From Leifsonia sp. AG29 (GTDB lineage Bacteria; Actinomycetota; Actinomycetes; Actinomycetales; Microbacteriaceae): a DNA stretch of 64,000 nucleotides. Location of the stretch: contig NZ_VMSF01000001.1 in the NCBI RefSeq assembly GCF_009765225.1, positions 2,976,001-3,040,000 on the forward strand, read 5' to 3'. The position numbers and the translations under genes are program-made. Below the pieces are notes generated by a model. That model was not told where the DNA came from, made no database searches, and worked only from the letters and a program-made list of their open reading frames with translations. This document shows positions 6,995 to 15,627 of the stretch, in pieces (positions within the stretch are counted from its first letter, which is position 1; each line of letters starts with the position of its first letter).

Positions 6995-9076
6995 TCAGAC
7001 CTGCGAGAGCGTGAGCACGACCTCGTCGTTCGGTGCGGCCGGCACGAAGTCGGCCTCGATCTCGGCGCGGCCGAGCAGGTCGCTCATGCGGCGCTGGCGG
7101 TGCTTCGGGATGAGGGTCACGACGGTGCCCTGCTTGCCGGCACGACCCGTGCGGCCCGAGCGGTGCAGGTAGGTCTTGTACTCGTCGGGCGCGTCGGCCT
7201 GGATGACCAGGTCGATGTCGTCGACGTGGATGCCGCGGGCGGCGACGTCGGTGGCGACGAGCACGTTGACCCGGCCGCTCGTGAGCTTCTCGAGGTTGCG
7301 CGTGCGGCGCGACTGGTTGAGGTCGCCGTGGAGGCTGACGGCGGGGATGCCCGCGTCCTCCAGCTGGTCGGCGAGCATCTCGGCGAAGGCGCGGGTGCGG
7401 GCGAAGACCAGGGTCTTGCCGTCGCGGTCGGCGAGCTGCTCGATGATCGCGCCCTTGTCGCGGTGCTCGATGACGAGCACGCGGTGGTCGATCGTGGAGG
7501 ACGCCTGGTCCTCCCCGGCGACCTCGTGCACGGCCGGGTCGACGAGGAACTCGTTGACCAGCTGGGCGACGCCCGAGTCGAGCGTGGCGGAGAAGAGCAG
7601 CTTCTGGCCGCCCTCGGCCGTGTGGCGGAGGATGCGCTGCACCGGCTCCAGGAAGCCGAGGTCGCACATGTGGTCGGCCTCGTCGAGGACGGTGATCTGC
7701 ACCTCGCTGAGGTCGAGGCGGCCCTGCTCCACGAGGTCCTCGATGCGGCCCGGGGTGCCGATCACGATGTCGACGCCGCGCTGCAGCGCGCCCACCTGAC
7801 GACCCTGCGGCACGCCGCCGTAGATCTGGGTGGTGAAGAGGCCGACGCTGCGGGCGATCGGCTGGACGGTGCGGTCGATCTGCAGGGCGAGCTCGCGGGT
7901 CGGCGCAAGGATCAGCGCGCGCGGCGAGCGGCCGAGCTGGCGCTTGCCGCCGGACTTGCCGGACTCCGCCCACAGCTGCATGAGCCGCTCGGCGAGCGGC
8001 GCGCCGAAGGCGATCGTCTTGCCGGAGCCGGTGCGGCCGCGGCCGAGCACGTCCTTGCCGGCGAGCACGTCCGGGAGGGTCGCCGCCTGGATGGGGAACG
8101 GCTTCTCCGCTCCGAGGTCGGCGAGCGCGCGGACGATGTTGCCGCCGAGGCCCAGGTCCGCGAAGGTCACACCGTCGACGTCCTCGGCCTGGATGGCCTC
8201 GGCCTCGAGGCGCTCGAGCACGACGTCGTCGGTCGGCACGAACGCCGGCTTCTCGTCGCGCGACGGGTAGAACGAGGAGTCGCGACGGGGACGCTCGGCG
8301 CGGTCGTCGAACGAGCGGCGCGGCCGGTCGTCGCGGTCGCCGTAGGAGCGGCGGGGGCGGTCGTCGTACTCGCGGCGCGGACGCTCGGCCCGGTCGTCGC
8401 GGTCGAAGGAGCGACGCGGACGGTCGTCGTACTCGCGGCGCGGGCGCTCGGCCCGGTCGCCGAAGTCGCGACGGGGACGGTCGTCGGAGTCGCGACGCGG
8501 GCGGTCGGCCCGGTCGTCGTACGAGCGCCGGGGACGGTCGTCGTACTCGCGGCGCGGACGCTCGGCCCGGTCGTCACGGTCGAAGGAGCGACGCGGACGG
8601 TCGTCGGCGTCGCGACGCGGACGCTCAGCCCGGTCATCACGGTCGAACGAGCGACGCGGACGCTCAGCGCGGTCGTCGAACGAGCGACGCGGACGCTCGG
8701 CCCGGTCGTCGAACGAGCGACGCGGACGGTCGTCGCGGTCGCCGGAGGAGCGGCGGGGGCGCTCCTCCTGCTCGCGGCGGGGGCGCTCGGTACGGGCGCT
8801 GCGGTCCTCCCACTCGCGCTCGGTGCGGCGGGCGTCCTTGCCGCGGGGCTCCCAGTTCGGGCGCTCGGTGCGGCCACGCGCGGGCGCGCCGTCGCGGCTG
8901 CCGTAGACGGCACGGCCGCGGTCGGCTGCGCCGGCGCGGTTGGCGCGGTCCTCGGCGCTCCAGCGGGCCTTCTTGCCGGAGGCGGCGGGCTCCTCGGCGC
9001 GGTAGCCGCGGTGCTTGGGGCTGCGGCTGCCGGTGGCCGGCTGCGGTCGTCGGTCGTTCTTCTTGTACGGGGGCAT
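6995..9076 (-). CDS. DEAD-box RNA helicase with long Arg/Asp-rich repeat region
   Basis: A 693-residue helicase. The C-terminal two-thirds is a full DEAD-box core: a Q-motif region near 305-330, RTGSGKT at 348-354, PTRELA near 392, DEAD at 465-468, SAT at 496-498 and HRSGRTGRAG near 655. The N-terminal 300 residues are very hydrophilic. From about 105 to 265 they consist of imperfect tandem units of the type DDRPRRSFD or RAERPRRE, a likely disordered RNA-binding tail. Such helicases remodel structured RNA in cold, ribosome assembly or decay. The ATG at 9076 follows AGGAAG. A TTGACA at 9245-9250 on this strand suggests a leader of more than 100 nt. Confidence 0.92.
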   Translation of the reverse strand: MPPYKKNDRRPQPATGSRSPKHRGYRAEEPAASGKKARWSAEDRANRAGAADRGRAVYGSRDGAPARGRTERPNWEPRGKDARRTEREWEDRSARTERPRREQEERPRRSSGDRDDRPRRSFDDRAERPRRSFDDRAERPRRSFDRDDRAERPRRDADDRPRRSFDRDDRAERPRREYDDRPRRSYDDRADRPRRDSDDRPRRDFGDRAERPRREYDDRPRRSFDRDDRAERPRREYDDRPRRSYGDRDDRPRRSFDDRAERPRRDSSFYPSRDEKPAFVPTDDVVLERLEAEAIQAEDVDGVTFADLGLGGNIVRALADLGAEKPFPIQAATLPDVLAGKDVLGRGRTGSGKTIAFGAPLAERLMQLWAESGKSGGKRQLGRSPRALILAPTRELALQIDRTVQPIARSVGLFTTQIYGGVPQGRQVGALQRGVDIVIGTPGRIEDLVEQGRLDLSEVQITVLDEADHMCDLGFLEPVQRILRHTAEGGQKLLFSATLDSGVAQLVNEFLVDPAVHEVAGEDQASSTIDHRVLVIEHRDKGAIIEQLADRDGKTLVFARTRAFAEMLADQLEDAGIPAVSLHGDLNQSRRTRNLEKLTSGRVNVLVATDVAARGIHVDDIDLVIQADAPDEYKTYLHRSGRTGRAGKQGTVVTLIPKHRQRRMSDLLGRAEIEADFVPAAPNDEVVLTLSQV
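8281..8770 (-). repeat. Imperfect tandem repeats inside the helicase gene
   Basis: About 490 bp of degenerate 24-36-bp units encode the DDRPRRS and RAERPRR motifs of the helicase N-terminal region. The unit order is irregular, as expected from repeated unequal recombination. Copy number probably differs between strains. Confidence 0.85.
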
Positions 9077-9355
9077 GCGGAGTTCTTCCTGGGTTCCTGT
9101 CGGGTGCGCGGCGGCGCGCAGAAGCGCACCGGGGATTCCCCGTCGAACATCGCTCGGGGCCGTTCACATCGTGATCATCCGCACCGCCGATCGGGTGCGG
9201 AACCGGCCCACTTGACTACAAACCCATTCGCGCGGCAGGCGCGGTGTCAAGAGCCGACCTATCTACGTTACAGCATGGAGGCTGTGAGGGGGCTGTCACC
9301 GCCGGGAGGCCGCTGCACCCGTGGCGCTCCCTGACGGGCGGGGTATACAGGAGGG
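9077..9355. promoter_or_regulatory. 279-bp divergent intergenic region, helicase and FAD oxidoreductase
   Basis: On the minus strand a TTGACA (9245-9250) is a plausible -35 for the helicase. On the plus strand TATACA (9344-9349) ends six bases before the oxidoreductase GTG and is a good -10 for a leaderless transcript; GGAGG also lies in that gap. I see no small gene or clear riboswitch. Confidence 0.5.
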
Positions 9356-10816
9356 GTGAGCCCTTCCTCCCTCGACGCCATCGTGATCGGCTCGGGCCCG
9401 AACGGGCTCGCGGCCGCGGTGACCCTGGCCCGTGCGGGCCTGTCGGTCCGCGTCTACGAGCGGAACGCCACCCCCGGCGGCGGCGTCCGCACCGAGGAGG
9501 TCACGCTCCCCGGCTTCCGTCACGACCAGTGCTCGGCGGTGCACCCGCTCGCTTTCGCTTCGGGCTTCTTCCGCCGCTTCGGGCTCGCCGAGCGCATCCC
9601 GTTCATCGTGCCCACCGCCTCCTACGGCCAGCCGATCACCCCGGACCGGGCCGCGCTCGCCTACCGCGACATCGAGCGCACGGCCGACGCGCTCGGCGTG
9701 GACGGCCCCGCGTGGAAGGCGCTGCTCGGGCCGCTCGTCCGCGACGCCGACGCCGTTGCCCAGTTCACCGGGTCGCAGCTGCTCCAGGTCCCGCGCCACC
9801 CGCTCGTCGCCGCCCGCTTCGGCCTGAGCGTGCTGTCGCAGGGAGGCCCGTGGTGGGATGCCTTCTTCCGCACCGACGAGCCCGGAGCCCTCCTGACCGG
9901 AGTCTTCGCCCACGCGACGGTGCCGCTGCCGAGCCTCGCCGGCGCGGCGGCCGGCCTGACGCTCGCGGTGTACGCCCACGCCGGCGGCTGGCCGATCCCC
10001 GTGGGCGGGAGCCAGTCGATCGCCGACGCGCTGATCGCCGACCTGGAGGCGCACGGCGGCGAGGTCGTGACCGGTACCGAGGTGACGAGCCTGGCCGAGT
10101 TGCCGGACGCCCGGGCCATCCTGTTCGACACGCACGTCGCGCACGCGGTCCGTCTCGGCGAGGACCGCCTGGCGGCCGGATACCTCCGCAAGATCTCGCG
10201 CTTCCGCGATGGAAACGGCGTGTTCAAGATCGACTTCGCGCTGTCGGGCCCCGTCCCCTGGGCCGATCCGGCTCTGAACGAGACCGCCACCGTCCATGTC
10301 GGAGGGACCCGCGCCGAGATGGCGGCCGCCGAGCGCGCCGTCGCCGCCGGACGGGACGACACGGTCCCGTACGTGCTGGTGTCGCAGCCGAGCCTGTTCG
10401 ACTCCACCCGGGCACCGGCCGGCAAGCACGTGCTCTGGGCCTACTCGCACGTTCCGCGCGGCTCGACACGGGACCGGACGGAGGCCGTTATCCGTCGCAT
10501 CGAACGATTCGCTCCGGGCTTCCGCGACCTCATCCTGGCCACCTCCACCAGGACGGCCGTCGAGATGGAGCGGTACGACCCGAACTATCGCGGCGGCGAC
10601 ATCTCGGCGGGAATGCCCGATCTCCAGCAGCTCGTCGCCCGTCCCGTGCTCTCGTCGGAGCCGTGGCGCATGCCGGGACGCGGGCTGTACCTCGCCTCGT
10701 CGTCGGCGGCCCCCGGCCCGGGCGTCCACGGCCTTCCCGGCTACTACGCGGCGCGTAGCGCGCTGCGCCACGAGTTCGGCATCACCCGGATGCCCGATCT
10801 GTCCCCCGGCCGCTGA
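9356..10816 (+). CDS. Phytoene-desaturase-like FAD oxidoreductase
   Basis: A 486-residue flavoprotein. The N-terminal dinucleotide-binding motif is IGSGPNGLAAAVTLARAG (residues 9-26), followed by YERNATPGGGVRTEE, the pattern of the CrtI/amine-oxidase group. The C-terminal PGPGVHGLPGYYAAR is typical of the second FAD-contact motif. The reaction could be desaturation, isomerisation or oxidation of a lipid or pigment precursor. No carotenoid genes are nearby, so carotenoid synthesis is not supported. The start is the GTG at 9356. The next gene, an SRPBCC protein, follows after 22 bp and is probably cotranscribed. Confidence 0.85.
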   Translation: MSPSSLDAIVIGSGPNGLAAAVTLARAGLSVRVYERNATPGGGVRTEEVTLPGFRHDQCSAVHPLAFASGFFRRFGLAERIPFIVPTASYGQPITPDRAALAYRDIERTADALGVDGPAWKALLGPLVRDADAVAQFTGSQLLQVPRHPLVAARFGLSVLSQGGPWWDAFFRTDEPGALLTGVFAHATVPLPSLAGAAAGLTLAVYAHAGGWPIPVGGSQSIADALIADLEAHGGEVVTGTEVTSLAELPDARAILFDTHVAHAVRLGEDRLAAGYLRKISRFRDGNGVFKIDFALSGPVPWADPALNETATVHVGGTRAEMAAAERAVAAGRDDTVPYVLVSQPSLFDSTRAPAGKHVLWAYSHVPRGSTRDRTEAVIRRIERFAPGFRDLILATSTRTAVEMERYDPNYRGGDISAGMPDLQQLVARPVLSSEPWRMPGRGLYLASSSAAPGPGVHGLPGYYAARSALRHEFGITRMPDLSPGR

Positions 10817-10838
10817 GGCCGAACCGAGAGGAGCCGCC

Positions 10839-11288
10839 GTGTCCGTCAACGTCCGCCGCATGGCCTGCACGCCCGAGCAGCTGTTCGCCGTGCTCGCCGA
10901 CCCGTGGGTGTACCCGACCTGGGTGGTCGGCGCCTCCCGGCTCCGAGCCGCCGACAGCGGCTACCCGAACCCGGGCGCCCGGCTGCACCACTCGATCGGC
11001 GTGTGGCCGCTGGTGCTGAACGACGAGACCCGCGTCGAGCTCTGGGAGCCGCCGAGCCGCGTCATCCTGGAGGCGAAGACGCGCCCGTTCGGCACCGAGC
11101 GCGTCGTGATCGAGGCGCAGCGGCGCGGCTCCGGCTGCATCGTGCGCATGGAGGAGGAGCCCGCGTCGGGCATCGTGACGCGGATCCCGGACGCCATCAC
11201 CGACGCGATCCTGCACGTGCGCAACGCGGAGACCCTCCGCCGACTCGAGTGGGTGGCGCGCGGGAAGGCCCTCCGCCCCGTTCCCTGA
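10839..11288 (+). CDS. SRPBCC-fold (polyketide cyclase/START-like) protein
   Basis: A 149-residue protein with the START-like sequence of a helix-grip fold: a first strand (VSVNVRRMACTPEQLFAVLADPWVYPTWV), central strands and a long C-terminal helix (NAETLRRLEWVA). These proteins bind hydrophobic ligands in a deep pocket. The GTG at 10839 follows GAGAGGAG. The upstream neighbour is a phytoene-desaturase-like oxidoreductase, which suggests both act on one hydrophobic compound, but this is inference. Confidence 0.82.
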   Translation: MSVNVRRMACTPEQLFAVLADPWVYPTWVVGASRLRAADSGYPNPGARLHHSIGVWPLVLNDETRVELWEPPSRVILEAKTRPFGTERVVIEAQRRGSGCIVRMEEEPASGIVTRIPDAITDAILHVRNAETLRRLEWVARGKALRPVP

Positions 11289-11358
11289 TCGGCCGAGCGG
11301 GCCTATCGTTCCTGCTGACCTCGATTCCCACCGACACCGGACACCGAAGGGGGCCATT

Positions 11359-11958
11359 GTGGCTGCAACCCAGACCAAGGCGGAGAAGACCGACGCCAAG
11401 AAGACGACCGCCGCGAAGGCCGCGCCGCGCAGCTCGGCGGTGCGCCGTTCCGCCAGCGCGGGGGTCGCCTCCACGCGGCGGGAGCACGCCGAGCGCGGCT
11501 TCGTCGCCTCCGAGGAGCTCGCGAAGAACCTCCAGCGCGTCCACGTGGACCTGATCGAACTGCACCTGCAGGGGAAGCAGGCGCACTGGAACGTGGTCGG
11601 CCGCAACTTCCGCGACCTGCACCTCCAGCTCGACGAGATCGTCGACGCCGCCCGCGAGTTCAGCGACGAGGTGGCCGAGCGCCTCCGCGCGCTGCACGCC
11701 ACGCCCGACGGACGCAGTGCCACGGTCGCCGAGCAGACGAGCCTGCCCGAGTTCCCGAACGGCGAGGTGGACACCGCCGAGACGGTCGACCTCATCACGG
11801 AGCGCCTCGAGGGCGTCGTGCGGACCATGCGGACCGTGCACGACGACGTCGACGAGGAGGACCCGACCTCGGCCGACCTCCTCCATGCCATCATCGGTCG
11901 GCTCGAGCAGCTGGCGTGGATGGTCAGCGCCGAGAACCGCACGCCGGACCGCGCCTGA
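11359..11958 (+). CDS. dps: Dps-family ferritin-like DNA-binding protein
   Basis: A 199-residue Dps protein. The ferroxidase signature is clear: the His of GKQAHWNVVG and the acidic pair in LDEIVDAAREFSDEVAER, positions typical of inter-subunit iron sites. The N-terminal 45 residues are Lys/Ala-rich (AEKTDAKKTTAAKAA) and should bind DNA, as the tail does in other Dps proteins. It protects DNA and oxidises iron with peroxide in starved or stressed cells. The start is the GTG at 11359, after a GAAGGGGG ribosome site. Confidence 0.93.
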   Translation: MAATQTKAEKTDAKKTTAAKAAPRSSAVRRSASAGVASTRREHAERGFVASEELAKNLQRVHVDLIELHLQGKQAHWNVVGRNFRDLHLQLDEIVDAAREFSDEVAERLRALHATPDGRSATVAEQTSLPEFPNGEVDTAETVDLITERLEGVVRTMRTVHDDVDEEDPTSADLLHAIIGRLEQLAWMVSAENRTPDRA

Positions 11959-11968
11959 CACCGCCGGT

Positions 11969-11996
11969 CTAGCCTCCCGCGCGGTCGGGAGGCTAG
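11969..11996 (+). terminator. Hairpin terminator after dps
   Basis: A perfect 11-bp stem CTAGCCTCCCG / CGGGAGGCTAG with a 6-base loop starts 10 bp after the dps stop codon. Only a short T-containing tail follows. Confidence 0.85.
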
Positions 11997-12022
11997 TCTG
12001 ACGCCGTCCGTGAGGAGGGCGC

Positions 12023-13132
12023 ATGTCGGACGGTGGCAGGCCTGCGGCCCGGGGAAGCGACCGGCCGGCTCCGGCCCCGACAACCGTCGTGCGGAGCTGG
12101 GGCACAGGGCTCATCGTCGCGGGCGCTGCGTTGGTACTCGTCGCCGCCGGCTTCCTCGGCGGCGCCGCCACCGCGATCGCGGTCTCGTCGGGTCGCGGTT
12201 CGTGCGACGCCGCCGAGGTCGCCTCGCGGGTGCTCCCGAGCGTCGTCACGGTGAACGTGACCGGCCCCTCCACCAGCAACGGGAGCGGGCAGGTCATCAG
12301 CCTCGACGGCTACATCCTCACGAACAACCATGTGATCTACCCGGCGACCCGCGGCGGCAAGCTCTCGGTGCGGTTCAGCGACGGCCATGAGGCGCCGGCC
12401 GAGCTCGTCGGGCGCGACCCGAAGACCGACCTCGCGGTCATCCGCGTCCACGAGAAGGATCCGGTGCCGACCATCCCGACCGGTGACTCCGGCTCCCTCG
12501 CGGTCGGTCAGCCCGTCGTCGCCCTCGGCGCCCCCCTGGGGCTGTCCAGCACGGTGACGGCCGGCATCGTCAGCGCGCTGGGCCGCACGGTGCCCGTCCC
12601 GAGCGACGACGATCGCAACGCGGTGCTGGTCGGTGCGATCCAGACCGACGCCTCCATCAACCCCGGTAATTCGGGAGGTGCGCTCGTCGACTGCCAGGGG
12701 CGGCTCGTCGGGGTGAACACGGCGATCGCGACCGTTCCGGGCTCCTCCGGGCAGCGGAGCAGCGGCAGCGTCGGGATCGGGTTCGCCGTGCCCGAGACGA
12801 CCGCTTTGGAGGTGGCCCACGAGCTGATCGAGCACGGCAAGGTGAGCTACCCCACGGCGGGCATCAGCGTGACGCCGCTGCCTCCCTCCGCCGCCGCGGG
12901 CGCGGGGCTCTCAGGCGGCCTGTACGTCCAGTCGGTCGTCGCCGGCGGCCCGGCATCGCGGGCCGGGCTGCGGCCGGGCGACGTGGTGACCGAGCTGAAC
13001 GGGGCGCCCGCGGTCAGCGCCGACGCGCTGACGGTCGTGCAGTTGACGGGCAAGGCCGGCGACCGCGTCTCGGTGGTGTATCTGCGCGACGGGACGCGGC
13101 ACGAGGCGGAGGTGACGCTCGCGGCGGGGTGA
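12023..13132 (+). CDS. HtrA/DegP-like membrane-anchored serine protease with PDZ domain
   Basis: A 369-residue protease. A short cytoplasmic segment is followed by a membrane helix (about 27-55), then a trypsin-fold domain with H103 (TNNHVI), D136 (PKTDLAVI) and S217 (NPGNSGGA), then a PDZ domain (about 275-365, with GGPASRAGLRPGDVV). Such proteins degrade misfolded or damaged proteins outside the membrane. Two cysteines (61, and one in ALVDCQG) could pair. The ATG at 12023 follows GAGGAGG. It sits alone between dps and the IclR gene. Confidence 0.92.
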   Translation: MSDGGRPAARGSDRPAPAPTTVVRSWGTGLIVAGAALVLVAAGFLGGAATAIAVSSGRGSCDAAEVASRVLPSVVTVNVTGPSTSNGSGQVISLDGYILTNNHVIYPATRGGKLSVRFSDGHEAPAELVGRDPKTDLAVIRVHEKDPVPTIPTGDSGSLAVGQPVVALGAPLGLSSTVTAGIVSALGRTVPVPSDDDRNAVLVGAIQTDASINPGNSGGALVDCQGRLVGVNTAIATVPGSSGQRSSGSVGIGFAVPETTALEVAHELIEHGKVSYPTAGISVTPLPPSAAAGAGLSGGLYVQSVVAGGPASRAGLRPGDVVTELNGAPAVSADALTVVQLTGKAGDRVSVVYLRDGTRHEAEVTLAAG

Positions 13133-13166
13133 ATGTGGCAGTCGACTTCGCGCGCCGGCTGGTCGC

Positions 13167-13925
13167 TCAGCTGCCGCGGATGCGGCGCGAGAGCTCTGCC
13201 GCCGCCTCGCGCACCTGCGCGGCGAGCGCCTCCCATCTGGCTTCAGGGACGTTGTCGCGCGGAAAGGTCACGGCGATCCCGGCCGCGGGCCAGCCCGCGT
13301 GGTCGCGCACCGAGACGGCGACGGAGGCGAACCCGGGCGTGACGTCCCCGTCTTCTGTCGCATAGCCGCGCTCGCGCACCTCCGCGAGCATCCGCTTCAG
13401 CTCGGGGTACGAGTGCGGGCCGGAGCCGGTGCGGTCCTCGAACGCTTCGCGGTCGGGGTACAGGGCGCGCAGCTGCCCGGCGGGAAGGGTCGCGAGGAGT
13501 GCGCGTCCGCTCGCGGTCAGGTGGGCCGGGAGGCGCACCCCCACATCGGTGACGAGCCGCGGTCGGCGGCGTGCCCGCTCCTCCACGATGTAGACCACAT
13601 CGCGCCCGTGGAGCACGGCGATGTGGCCCGACTCGCCGATGGCATCGACGAGGGCGGCGACGATCGGACGCCCCAGCCGGCTGAGCGGCTCCTGACGCGA
13701 GAAGGCGCTCGAGAGCTCGTAGGCGGCCACACCCAGGCCGTACCGCCGCGCCTCGGGGAAATGCAGCACGAACCCGTGCTCGGCCAGCACGGTCAGGAGG
13801 TGGTACACGGTCGATCGCGGCAGGCCGAGAGCGGTCGCGATGCCGGCCGCCGGGACGGGACCGCGCTGCACGGCCAGGTGCTCCAGGATGCGGAGGGTGT
13901 TCTCCGCGGCGGGGACCTTGCTCAT
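13167..13925 (-). CDS. IclR-family regulator, probable hut regulator
   Basis: A 252-residue IclR protein. The N-terminal winged helix (about 8-66) includes GIATALGLPRSTVYHLL, followed by a long linker helix and the effector domain (SGHIAVLHGRDVVYI, LTASGRALLA). The ATG at 13925 follows GAGGAGG. It is divergent from hutH, with 130 bp between them containing a dyad (13985-14000) that recurs before hutG. It is therefore the likely regulator of histidine degradation, binding a pathway compound such as urocanate; the ligand is inferred. Confidence 0.88.
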   Translation of the reverse strand: MSKVPAAENTLRILEHLAVQRGPVPAAGIATALGLPRSTVYHLLTVLAEHGFVLHFPEARRYGLGVAAYELSSAFSRQEPLSRLGRPIVAALVDAIGESGHIAVLHGRDVVYIVEERARRRPRLVTDVGVRLPAHLTASGRALLATLPAGQLRALYPDREAFEDRTGSGPHSYPELKRMLAEVRERGYATEDGDVTPGFASVAVSVRDHAGWPAAGIAVTFPRDNVPEARWEALAAQVREAAAELSRRIRGS

Positions 13926-13984
13926 CGCGCCTCCTCTCGTCGCTCCATGGTCGCGCCTCCCACCGCGGTGGTGCGCGGGCGACC

Positions 13985-14000
13985 GTCTGGTATCCCGGAC
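13985..14000. promoter_or_regulatory. Probable hut operator 1 (IclR site)
   Basis: GTCTGGTATCCCGGAC, an imperfect dyad (12 of 16 positions symmetric), lies between the divergent IclR gene and hutH. An almost identical sequence lies 55 bp before hutG at 19715-19730. Confidence 0.7.
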
Positions 14001-14055
14001 ACCGATGAGCCTAACGGTGAAGCGCGCCGGACGCCCCCGGACCGATGATCGGTGC

Positions 14056-15603
14056 ATGCTCGTCACTCAGACCTCCGTCACCGTCGGCGGCGCCCCGCTG
14101 ACCGTCGCCGATGTCGTCGCCGTCGCGCGCCACGACGCCCCCGTCGTCCTCGATGAGGGCGCGCTCACCGCCGTCGACGCCTCCCGGGCCATCGTGGAGG
14201 CGCTCGCCGACGACACCGAACCGCACTACGGCATCTCGACCGGCTTCGGCGCCCTCGCCACCACGTTCATCCCGGGCGACCGCCGCGCGCAGTTGCAGGC
14301 CAGCCTCGTCCGCTCCCACGCGGCGGGTTCCGGACCGGAGGTCGAGCGCGAGGTCGTCCGCGCGCTCATGCTCCTGCGCCTCGCCACGCTCATGACGGCG
14401 CGCACGGGAGCCCAGCGGCGCACCGTCGAGACCTACGCAGCACTCCTGAACACCGGCATCACCCCGGTCGTCCACGAGTACGGCTCGCTCGGCTGCTCGG
14501 GCGACCTGGCCCCCCTCGCGCACTGCGCGCTCGCCGCGATGGGCGAGGGCCGGGTGCGGGTCGACGGCGAACTGCTCGACGCCGCCGACGCTCTCGCGGC
14601 CGCCGGCATCGAGCCGGTCGTGCTCGCCGAGAAGGAGGGCCTCGCCCTCATCAACGGCACCGACGGCATGCTGGGCATGCTCGCGCTCGCCATCCACGAC
14701 CTCCACGGCCTCCTGACCACAGCCGACATCGCGGCGGCGATGAGCGTGGAGGCGCTGCTCGGCACCGACGCGGTCTTCGCCGACGACCTGCAGCGGCTCC
14801 GCCCGCATCCCGGCCAGGCGGCGTCCGCCTCGAACCTCCGCACCCTCCTCGCCGGGTCGCCCCTCGTCGCGAGCCACAAGGGCCCGGAATGCACGCGCGT
14901 GCAGGACGCCTATTCGCTGCGCTGCTCTCCGCAGGTGCACGGCGGTGCCCGCGACACGCTGGAGCACGCCTCCCTCGTCGCCGCCCGCGAACTGGCCTCG
15001 GCGGTCGACAACCCGGTGCTGACCCTCGACGGTCGCGTCGAGTCGAACGGCAACTTCCACGGGGCGCCCGTCGCCTACGTGCTCGACTTCCTCGCGATCG
15101 TCGTCGCCGACGTGGCGAGCATGTCCGAGCGGCGCACCGACCGCTTCCTCGACCCGGCGCGCAACCAGGGCCTCCCGCCCTTCCTCGCCCACGAGGTGGG
15201 CGTCGACTCGGGCCTGATGATCGCGCAGTACACTGCGGCCGGGATCGTCTCGGAGCTCAAGCGGCTGGCCGCGCCGGCGTCGGCCGACAGCATCCCCTCG
15301 TCGGCGATGCAGGAGGACCACGTCTCGATGGGCTGGTCCGGGGCCCGCAAGCTCCGCCGCGCGATCGACGGTCTCGCGCGGGTGCTCGCCATCGAGGTCA
15401 TGACGGCCGCCCGCGGCGCCGAGCTGCGTGCGCCGCTCGGTCAGGGTCCGGCGACGTCCGCCGTGACGGCGGGACTGCGCGCCACCGTCCCGGGCCCGGG
15501 CCCGGACCGCCACCTCTCCCCCGAGATCGAGGCGGCCGTCGCCTACGTCGCATCCGGCGGCGCTCGCGACGCCGCCGAGTCCGTCGTCGGCCCGCTGGCC
15601 TGA
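14056..15603 (+). CDS. hutH: Histidine ammonia-lyase
   Basis: A 515-residue enzyme that removes ammonia from L-histidine to give urocanate, the first step of histidine use as carbon and nitrogen source. The MIO cofactor forms by self-cyclisation of a tripeptide in GSLGCSGDLAPLAH; here it is C147-S148-G149, Cys replacing the more common Ala. Other family motifs are YGISTGFGALA, NPVLTLDGRVESNGNFHG, QYTAAGIVSELK and SMQEDHVSMG-like SAMQEDHVSMG. The start is the ATG at 14056. It is followed 24 bp later by hutU. Confidence 0.97.
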   Translation: MLVTQTSVTVGGAPLTVADVVAVARHDAPVVLDEGALTAVDASRAIVEALADDTEPHYGISTGFGALATTFIPGDRRAQLQASLVRSHAAGSGPEVEREVVRALMLLRLATLMTARTGAQRRTVETYAALLNTGITPVVHEYGSLGCSGDLAPLAHCALAAMGEGRVRVDGELLDAADALAAAGIEPVVLAEKEGLALINGTDGMLGMLALAIHDLHGLLTTADIAAAMSVEALLGTDAVFADDLQRLRPHPGQAASASNLRTLLAGSPLVASHKGPECTRVQDAYSLRCSPQVHGGARDTLEHASLVAARELASAVDNPVLTLDGRVESNGNFHGAPVAYVLDFLAIVVADVASMSERRTDRFLDPARNQGLPPFLAHEVGVDSGLMIAQYTAAGIVSELKRLAAPASADSIPSSAMQEDHVSMGWSGARKLRRAIDGLARVLAIEVMTAARGAELRAPLGQGPATSAVTAGLRATVPGPGPDRHLSPEIEAAVAYVASGGARDAAESVVGPLA

Positions 15604-15627
15604 ACCCGCCTCCAGAAAGGAACCATC

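Noticed and set aside
9356-11288. Carotenoid cluster
   Set aside because: Only the desaturase-like oxidoreductase fits; no phytoene synthase, prenyl transferase or cyclase is nearby.
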